Positions 60,565 to 64,000 of a stretch of DNA of 64,000 bases are shown in pieces (position 1 is the first letter of the stretch; each line of letters opens with the position of its first letter). The notes under the pieces were generated by a model. The model was not told where the DNA came from and did not search any database. It saw only the letters and a program-made list of their open reading frames with translations. The stretch comes from Limnanthes douglasii subsp. nivea (taxonomy: Eukaryota; Streptophyta; Magnoliopsida; Brassicales; Limnanthaceae), in NCBI GenBank assembly GCA_036936605.1, contig JAUPFV010000005.1, forward strand, positions 236,373,770 to 236,437,769, read 5' to 3'. The translations under genes were made by a program, and so were the position numbers.

Positions 60565-63096
60565 TTCTATCTATCGCGACGATAACAACCTGAACTTCTA
60601 GTGTGTCACGGTAAAAGAACTTTACTGAGAAGAAAATACCATTTCATATTTGGAATAATTTTCAAAAGTAATTTTGTTTTCAATCAAATCAAGATTAATT
60701 TTTTTTAAAATTTTAACATTTAAAATGATCATTTTTTTAATTATTCGTTCACCTGATAATAAGTTGATTTTATGATCCGATCAATTACTATTATTTTATT
60801 TAATCAATTTTGTTGTCATTTGTCATTTACTAAATTTGTAGGAAAAAAGAATTAGTTTTTACTTTTGATAACCAAGTTGTAATTATCGAAGATATGTGTA
60901 CGATTCCTTCTTCGATATTAGATATTTAAGTGGATGGAACCGTGACAAATTAACAACTAAAATTTGAGTTCAGTATGATGTTCTATGGCTAATGAGAAAA
61001 AACTAACATGGGCTTAGGCCGGGTCGCATCTAGACTATTATTTCAAAGCCTCGCTAGTTATTTTTTGGGTTTTAATTGGACCAATGAACCATGTGTAGCT
61101 ATAATCAGTAATACGTAGTTCGCTCCGTATGAAGCTATAAATAAAACCTCAACTTTTATCTAATGGGATGCCAAACATTTCATTCTAGAGACTAATTTTT
61201 TGGGTTTGGTCTAAATTTTGCTTAAAATTTATAATCTAATAAAAAAAATGGAGGAGTTTTTTAATTTTTGTTTCTTATACTAGTTGATTTAAGTAGGTTA
61301 TGTTTTGTTATCGGTTGGGACATATATTTTATCCGTGGGATGAGAAGGTCCGCTCTTCAAACGGAGATAAAAAAATATTTTTTATAATCTTTTAAATTTG
61401 ATAAAAAATTGGAACTCGTCATTCTTTTTTTTTATCTAATATAGTCAAAAAAAAATTATTGGCTATAACACTCGCATAGGTCCTGGATCAAATCCATATT
61501 ATTCTTTTTTTTATCATAGCTTTTGTAATTTTTCAAACAAGAGACTAAGTACTCCATAGATTTTGTTCTCATATGAAGATAGAACATCGGCAAGTTAGGA
61601 CAGAACTCGGAAGGAACTTTCAGTGTCACAACTAAGATGAAGCCTGAAACTGATAATTTAGTAGGGAAATCCTCTACTCCAATCGTTAAATGTGGAACAT
61701 GTAAGATTGTATATGTAAGATTGTATGTTTCCTAAAGTGTGTTTATTCTTATATGATCTCTTTAAATGATTTACATTAAGTTTTTTTTTTTAAATTTATT
61801 TACTTATGCATTTTAAGTTATATCGTTGCATTTTATGTAATGTTGGTTCGCTCTTTAATAAACATGAGTATATTTTTATGGAACATTTTATGGTTAATTA
61901 TATAGTTAATGATATTTTATTATATCCTATTATGAATATTTCTATTTGACCTTAGCATCCTTATATTAAATTATTGGCATGATGTTGACCAACGCTTCCG
62001 GTATATATATCACGCACTTCAACTCCAATGTTCGATCATTATGTTGCATAGCTTATATATCCCAACAGTTTTTATGCCTTAAAAGGTCTGTGTGCCCTTG
62101 CATTGTATTGCCTGATAATTTGATATGAACACTATTGCATTTAAACGAGATTGTGGGCTCATGCATCATATTTCGTGAATATAGGGTACGAAGATCAATT
62201 GTGGCTTCATGTGACTATCTAGGATTCCAATATGCGTAGTCCGACTACGACCATTATGTTACGCGACAAATGAGTCGAAATACCACTTGTACTACCTTAG
62301 TTATGGTTTTCAGAAAAAAAAAACTTCAATCAAGTTGTGCGACATTAAATTTGGTTGTGTGAGAACACGAAGAAACCATCCAAAACATAATTCGGTAAGC
62401 TAACCAGTACCCGTCAAAAAAGCGTTGGAGCTAAATATCTTGATGCACCGAGCACATATCATACATCCAACACAATATCGTTAGAAAAATTCTAGCGAAA
62501 ATCAACTATGCAAAAAAGTGTAAACTGACGCCATAATTCGCCTAAATATGGTAAGACTTCCGTTAGAAAACGGAACAGCATATGCATACAGAAAATGGTA
62601 AGGAAAATAACCAGCCATCGGTTATGCGACTGACATAATATAAAAGCATAACATCACTCATGCAATACGTGTATACTGCCCCGTTAAGTGGTTTGACAAT
62701 ATTTATAAACAATGTTTAAAATAAATAAAGTTTATAAAAGCGATACTTGTTCCGAAAGAAGAAAAATCTAAAAGGCACACAAGACCAACCATTAGGACAT
62801 TTGGCAAATGGCCGGACTAGAAAAAGGACACATTTTGATATATCTTTCACTTTATTTTCTTTTTTTTTCAAACGGAAAGTTGAAATTTCAAAATTGCCTT
62901 TTCTTCCTCTAGATTTCAACATTCATGTCATTTACTCTCAAAATCAGGCGAAACTCTGAAATCTATCCATTATTACCCTAAATCTACAAGATTTGTACAA
63001 ACATCTACGACTCTAAACCCATTAAACCGAAAAAAGTTAGCTTTTTTGACCCAAACCCATCAAATCCACCTTGAAAAATCTTGAATCGGAGTATCT
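60565..63096. other. Intergenic DNA, possible 5' part of a MULE
   Basis: No ORF recognised. From about 62180 the base composition is less AT-rich with scattered GCGAC words, which recur in the intron of the following gene; this could be the MULE terminal region, but the other end lies outside the window. Confidence 0.4.
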
Positions 63097-64000
63097 ATGG
63101 ACAATGATGAGATGGGCGTCTCTCTGGAAGACTTACTGGACGAGAAGGAATCTTACCACATGGAGGTAAGAAACTAAACCCTATTTTCTGTAAATTGGTC
63201 GTGTCGCGCAGTGTTCGTATGACGAACAGCTTCGTCATCGCACGATCGTGCGACTTGGTAACCGTTGCCGTCGCATGAGACGAGGATGGTAGTGTGTCTC
63301 ATGCGACAGCACTGAAGGCACGTCTCGTGCGATAGCACTGAAGACATGTCTAGTGCGACCAGACTATTATAGACACTTATAGTTTTCAATTACATATTTT
63401 GTAGGAAGAACCTGTCCAGCCTCCATTTATGGATGCCGACTACAGTAGAATATTCAATACAAATAGGTTATTTACTAAAGAGGAATTAGATGCTTTTGTG
63501 GACATTGAATCGAAGAAGATCAAGTTTGTCACAATTACAAAGCTCTACGATAGCGGGGAATGGGGAATGACTTCTAGGTTAGAGTATGTTTGCGAGCGAT
63601 ATGGTGTATTCGTATCAAAAGCAAAACCGGAAACTTTAAGAAAGTGGAAGACATCGACGAAGAAATATAATTGTCCGTTTGCGCTAAAAGGTCATCCGAT
63701 CGACGTACTAGCCATGAAATGACGTTTGGAGGTTATAAATGGTACTCATAATCATGAACCCTACGTTCGCCTAGACGGTCATTCCCGCGCTTGTAGGCTA
63801 AAACGGGATGAAGAGAAACTAGTTCGTAGTTTGTCTCACCTCGGTTCACGCCCTAGGGAGATATATAGTGGTTTTAAGTACCAATATCCCAAGAACATTT
63901 CGAAAATGTGTGCAATCTACAATTACCGCAAAAAACATTAGGATGCTGAGCACGCGGGACAAACACAAATGCAATATTTGTTGACGAAGTTGAAGAAGAA
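63097..64000 (+). pseudogene. FAR1/MULE-type transposase, N-terminal part (runs off right edge)
   Basis: Exon 1 (63097-63165) reads MDNDEMGVSLEDLLDEKESY and ends at a GTAAGA donor. The intron ends TTTTGTAG at 63404. Exon 2 reads EEPVQPPFMDADYSRIFNTN, RLFTKEELDAFVDIESKK, LEYVCERYGVFV, TSTKKYNCPFALKGHP; then a TGA (63720-63722) where Trp is expected, and RLEVINGTHNHEPYVR, DEEKLVRSLSHLGSRP, FKYQYPKNISKMCAIYNYRK, a TAG (63940-63942), and QTQMQYLLTKLKKK. This is the WRKY-GCM1-like zinc DNA-binding module (C..Y...CPF...G, then HNHEP) and the start of the MULE transposase found in Jittery/FAR1-type proteins. Two premature stops suggest a decayed copy; the catalytic domain would lie beyond the window. 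Confidence 0.8.
63205..63360. repeat. GC-rich repeats and palindrome in the MULE-type gene intron
   Basis: Three 26-bp units beginning GTCTC.TGCGA at 63296, 63322 and 63348 (the last partial), and a perfect 16-bp palindrome TCGCACGATCGTGCGA at 63238-63253. CpG-rich compared with neighbouring DNA. Confidence 0.85.

Overview
The window looks like nuclear DNA of a flowering plant, probably a eudicot. It is very AT-rich, coding exons are short and separated by GT-AG introns, and most of it is layered, decayed transposable elements: Ty1/copia and Ty3/gypsy LTR retrotransposons primed by plant-style tRNA sites, an L1-type LINE, hAT and Mutator-like DNA elements, and minisatellites. No bacterial operon, CRISPR array, rRNA or convincing tRNA gene is visible. 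The species cannot be named from sequence alone.

Left end (1-5.9 kb): the only gene that looks intact, on the minus strand, running off the left edge. Six short exons join in frame and encode two Agenet-like segments. Its first exon and 5' leader are tandemly duplicated. One copy, inside intron 1, holds a 384-bp foldback Mutator-like MITE with a perfect 9-bp target duplication, and the other copy preserves the empty site. Next comes a 1-kb module present three times (third copy partial), one copy interrupted by a GGTTCGGTTC-rich hAT-type MITE.

7.9-28.8 kb: nested copia debris. Element A (minus) and B (plus) belong to one family and sit head to head around an integrase fragment of a third element. 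Degenerate ~25-bp arrays (16.1-18.6 and 23.1-23.5 kb) flank a pol fragment (D). Element C (24.4-28.8 kb, minus) has short ~140-bp LTRs, a recognisable pol and no recognisable gag.

29-38.5 kb: two arrays of a ~24-bp GAGAGTTGTTTG repeat bracket an exon-like fragment of a plant transposon-associated domain. A WAT1/UMAMIT-like transporter remnant ends in an Ala-Pro-Ala-Leu-Asp repeat. A broken hAT-type (TTF zinc finger/DUF4371-like) transposase lies on the minus strand.

38.8-52.9 kb: a copia 3' end, a Tat-like gypsy gag split by a hAT MITE with a perfect 8-bp target duplication, a possible solo LTR, a copia gag remnant, and a 3.8-kb apparently non-autonomous LTR element whose body contains unusual GC-rich CCGAGCCGAGG arrays.

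53-64 kb: a degenerate L1-type LINE (ORF1 with zinc knuckle; endonuclease, reverse transcriptase and RNase H in ORF2) with a hAT MITE in its 3' region, then the first two exons of a FAR1/MULE-type gene with a nonsense codon, running off the right edge. I see no set of genes acting as a new system. The most informative material is insertion history: empty sites, nested insertions and minisatellites associated with exons.
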